DNA from: Chrysomallon squamiferum
Taxonomy: Eukaryota; Mollusca; Gastropoda; Neomphalida; Peltospiridae
Length of the DNA stretch: 43,500 nucleotides
Direction of reading: 5' to 3'
NCBI GenBank assembly: GCA_012295275.1
Contig: CM022677.1
Span: forward strand, 9,319,634-9,363,133
Shown: in pieces, positions 30,894 to 43,500 of the stretch
Position numbering within the stretch: the stretch's first letter is position 1
Layout: every line of letters begins with the position of its first letter
Notes under the pieces: generated by a model
Database searches by the model: none
Told to the model about the DNA's origin: nothing
Seen by the model: only the letters and a program-made list of their open reading frames with translations
Made by a program: the position numbers and the translations under genes

Positions 30894-30902
30894 ACTTCCG
30901 GT
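30894..30902 (-). promoter_or_regulatory. ETS-type site in the p24 gene promoter
   Basis: ACCGGAAGT on the minus strand, the consensus ETS-family site common in TATA-less housekeeping promoters, about 135 bases upstream of the ATG at 30760. The next 60 bases contain GCCACGTTG and a relatively GC-rich run that ends near 30835. A TATA box is not seen. This is the most GC-rich patch near the gene and the likely transcription start. Confidence 0.45.
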
Positions 30903-33900
30903 ATTCCAAAATCTCACAACATAGTTAATGTTTTAGAACCTATAAATTATTTTTGAGAGAGATACATTGTAATGTGGATGCAGGCAAAATATTATTGCTG
31001 ATAAATTTTATAATTATAATAATGTGTTTATTTTAGGGTTTTTTCTCATTGACAATTATTACATAATTATGGCCTGTCCGTTACTTTTCAAAACAATGTT
31101 ACATAATCATGTTAAACGTTCTACATGACATCGATTTTTAGCCTAGTATATTTTCAGTAAATAATCAGTTGACTTAGTCCACTCGAGATCAAACATTTCG
31201 GTTTTTATTACTATCTGTAAAAACAAACTGACAGATTCCGTAAACAATTCAACTCTTAGGATGGGCTGAGTTGTCTTGCAGTCTCGATATAACCACGCCA
31301 TTTACAGATCATTAGAATGCGCAGCAGTCTTAATATAAGCGCAGATAAGTAAATCAGTAGCTTAGTTACGGTGTAATTTACAATATTTTGTTACTGGCAA
31401 TTATTATTGTTGTTGTTGTTGTTGTTTTTTTATTCAGTTTTCATCTTGTGTTATTGTGATGTCTGCATGTGCAGAATAATTAGTTATTCTGTCAAGTCAG
31501 TGAAGAATTTTGTCTGTATTAAAATCTCATAAATTGTTTTTATTAAAGTAAGATTCTATTGTCTTGTGAAAAATATATAATAATAATAATAATAAATGAA
31601 AAATTTTTTAAAATAAAATAAATAAATAAATAAAATAAAAACAGAAAAATGAAAATCGCCCAGAAACCACCCGTCTTGATAAATATTTTCTCCAGTGTGT
31701 AAAAATATTTTTGTTTTACAAAGATGAAACTGATTATTTATTAGTAAAAAAACTGAATTACTCAGTGTAAAATTGCAATCTATATGTATGCCTGACAAAT
31801 ACATACAAAACAGATACCTCATAAAACACTACAAACACTTTTGTATTTGAATTTAAATTTTATTTGCTTTATAATACAACTTTTGTTGTTTACAGCACTA
31901 ATATAAAGATTAAAACATTCCAAACAATAAATAGGCTTCAACCAGCTTGGAAATTTTAAACTTATTTGAATGTTTTTCACCTTCTGTGACTATAAACAAT
32001 AAATATTACTAAGACAAGTCAAGTGGAAACAAGGTATCACAAAACAGTATTCAAATATTAGTTAGCATCTACTTGAATAAAGTTAATAAAAATAAACACA
32101 AACAGACATATTGCAGATAATTTTGAAACTACAAAAGCAGATTTGATCATTTTAAAACAAAACAAATTTATATGTTAAAATGTATAAGATTTATCAGTAT
32201 TTTTACTAAATAAGCACTGAACTTGTATGAAAACACACAGAAAGAAAAAATTAAACACACACTCCTAAATGAAGCTTTAAATAAATAAATATAGGAAAAA
32301 CTAGATGAAAAATCTCCTTGACTAGGCAAATAAGATTTGTCATGTAAAAACAAGAACTGTGCTGCAGGCAGTCAGTAGTTGTTTTTTTTTATTATTAAAA
32401 ATGACCCGAAACATAGGTTTTATTAAAGCATTGTGGTATTTGACAACATTGTAACAGAAACTGAAATACATGTTGTAAGTAAACAAAATATGAAATAAAT
32501 AGAGTACACCAAATTACATCCACTAATATTAATTTTGACCTGTGTGAGATTGAAAAACATGTATCAGAAACTAAAATAAATTTAAGAAGTAATAAAATAT
32601 GAAATAAATAATTAAAGTTCTCCATATTATATTTAGAATCACTAATATTTATTATTGTGATTATGAAAAAATACACCCAAGAAAGACAACCAAAAAAAAA
32701 ACAATCAGAAAGGATCTAAAATATTGTAAGAATTAAAATATGAAACAGAGTCCACTAAATTGTTTTCAGAATCAGTAATACTGAGATTTGTAAAATTGAA
32801 AAAGTTTAATAGAAATAAAATATATACTGAAAGAAGTAACAAAATATGAAATAAATACTTAGTGCCCACCAAATGATATTCTGAACCACTGATATTAATA
32901 TTGATTTTTATGGTGATGGAAACTTGTAACAGAAACTAAAATAAATACTGAACTAATATAAAATAAATAATTTAAAAAGCCATTAAATCACATTCAGAAT
33001 CATTAAATATGAAATTAAGAAAGCACTGAGGTTGAAATAATCCAGATATAAAAAAACAAAAACAGAAATTTATTTGTAGTGTGACATAACATGAGTGACA
33101 TGATTTGAATTGATATAATTATTAAGTGATGATATACAAGTATAATCAGTTATCAGTGACAACATCTGATTAAGACAATAATGGTGTAATTATTAAAGTA
33201 TTAAAGGTAAAGTAAAACCTTATCCACAGAGGTACAGGCCAAAAAAAAAAAAAAGAAGAAGAAACTTAAAATTCGTTAAACTTATCTGAAGCATGTTTTA
33301 AAGTAATGCTGAAGTAAAATACAAAGTTAATCATCCTGGTGATTTTAAACATATTTTTCACCTTTTGTGTCTATACTTTAAACAGATGAGATGAATCAGT
33401 TCCAAAAAAGATATACGAAATAGTTATTTCATTTATTTAACGAAGGGTCTGCTTAGTCAGATTTGGCATAAATGTAAAGCATCGTGATTACTTGATCAAT
33501 GAGCTTACTTTTGTACATACTTTATAAATCTTTGACTAATTGCAGGTTAATTAACATCAAATATTGTGATAAAACTGAGATAGTTTTAACTTTGTATTCC
33601 CAGGAACATTTTTCTTCATTATTTTCTTTTTTCTTTTTGTATTTCAAATTTTATCAAACGATAGTAATTCTCAGCACAGAATGCAGCAAGTTATAAAGCA
33701 ATAAAAAATATCCATTTTTATAAAAAAAAAATTACTTTTTACAGTGCATTATAAAAATGAATACAATTTTTTTTCATTTTAATTACAAATGTGAAGCCAA
33801 ATGATATAAACTAGAATTTAATGAATTTCAGATAAACCTGCAATTTTATTTCCATTGTCTTTAACATCAAACATTGACATTACAAACTTGACAAACTCGG

Positions 33901-34005
33901 AATTAAATTTTTTTTTTTTTAAAATGGTATTTAATATAAAAAATCCAAACTTCTAATATACTCTATATCTCTCTAAAAAAAATATTATATATTGTAAGGT
34001 TTTAA
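30903..34005. other. Intergenic region between p24 promoter and pyruvate kinase 3' end
   Basis: No exon chain was seen on either strand. The patch 31180-31390 is less AT-rich but not recognisable. An (AAT)n/AAAT tract lies at 31575-31640. The degenerate 120-bp array is at 32450-33040. Candidate 3' processing signals of pyruvate kinase lie at the right end. Confidence 0.5.
32450..33040. repeat. Degenerate about 120-bp tandem array, about five copies
   Basis: Each copy contains AACAGAAACTRAAATAAAT, then ACAAAATATGAAATAAATA, a CCACYAAATTATAT-like segment, CAGAATCACTAATATT and a G/A-rich end. Copies begin near 32450, 32564, 32720, 32811 and 32931. Divergence between copies is high, so the array is old. 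Confidence 0.75.
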
Positions 34006-34011
34006 TTTATT
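34006..34011 (-). terminator. Candidate poly(A) signal of pyruvate kinase, distal form
   Basis: AATAAA on the minus strand about 485 bases past the TAA at 34495. Other hexamers occur further on, for example near 33845. Confidence 0.3.
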
Positions 34012-34494
34012 AATGTTCAAAAATAAGTTTAACTTAAAACAAAATATAATATTATGTACATATAGACTTGTTGTGTTCATGAATATAAAAAAAAAAAGGT
34101 TGTACAAATGATATACATCTTAGCAAAATACAACAATACATAAACCGTAACTATACTTTGTAATAAATGCTTGTTTTTAACAATAAATTTACATTTTGTT
34201 CGTTTCCTCAACTTAAAGCTACTCTTGTTCAACATATAAAATAAACTAAGATCCTTCAGTCTATTTAACAAGCATCACATCTGTGGAAGGGATTGTTGCC
34301 TTAATTGCCTAAATAATACATAACATTAAGGACCTGTTTATTTGTACATTTTTTGGCAAATTCAAAAAAAAAGAAGATTATTAACTGAAAATTTGGATAT
34401 TTTGTTCGAAGGAAATTTTTATACTTCTCTAAATTTAAACATTGTTTTAACCAAACGAAAACAGAAAAAAAAAGGCTGATCAAAAACTGTGGTG

Positions 34495-43500
<9,006 letters not shown>

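Overview
The window is AT-rich, intron-dense animal DNA. It is full of simple repeats: (CA)n, (AT)n, (AAT)n, AAAT and GATA types. There are no operons, and every recognisable gene has spliced exons with GT-AG (once GC-AG) borders. The gene content, namely an ARM-TIR protein of the kind expanded in lophotrochozoan invertebrates, a metazoan pyruvate kinase and a p24 cargo receptor, points to an invertebrate, most likely a mollusc and possibly a gastropod. The species call is an inference from gene style and was not tested by any search.

All three genes are on the minus strand, so they read right to left. (1) Pyruvate kinase enters at the right edge (43500) in the middle of its conserved EIRTG segment. 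It runs to 34495, and its 5' exons lie outside the window. Eight shared exons can join either of two duplicated last exons, 37531-37320 or 34817-34495. (2) A TMED3/7-class p24 protein starts at 30760. Two shared exons, signal peptide plus GOLD domain, can join either of two duplicated last exons, 26804-26574 or 24190-23951, each carrying a coiled coil, TM segment and tail. (3) An ARM-TIR protein occupies 11536-226, and possibly starts as far upstream as 15527. It has twelve coding exons whose lengths sum to an intact 845-codon frame. Its large first exon ends in a CARD-like segment. A second short first exon at 15527-15494 would give a 610-residue form lacking it.

The shared theme is alternative terminal exons. 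Two neighbouring, functionally unrelated genes carry tandem-duplicated 3' terminal exons, and the third has two phase-compatible 5' coding exons. Each choice leaves the body of the protein intact. It swaps the regulatory end: the allosteric and effector-loop C-terminus of pyruvate kinase, the membrane anchor and sorting tail of the p24 protein, or the N-terminal adaptor-like region of the TIR protein.

The spaces between genes (15.6-23.9 kb and 31.0-34.0 kb) and the long introns hold mainly tandem repeats. These include a 1-kb minisatellite with a 40-bp unit in two sequence flavours (7696-8730), a roughly 43-bp tandem repeat overlapping a coding exon and its splice donor (4857-5046), a roughly 120-bp degenerate array (32450-33040), a 345-bp-period duplication (17511-17987), a mariner-MITE-like hairpin (28174-28274) and an inverted pair of (AAT)n-tailed elements (21669-22104). 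I saw no rRNA, tRNA, CRISPR array or complete transposon.

Exon borders were read by hand from splice consensus, phase and protein conservation. Untranslated exons and transcript ends are mostly not determinable from sequence alone.
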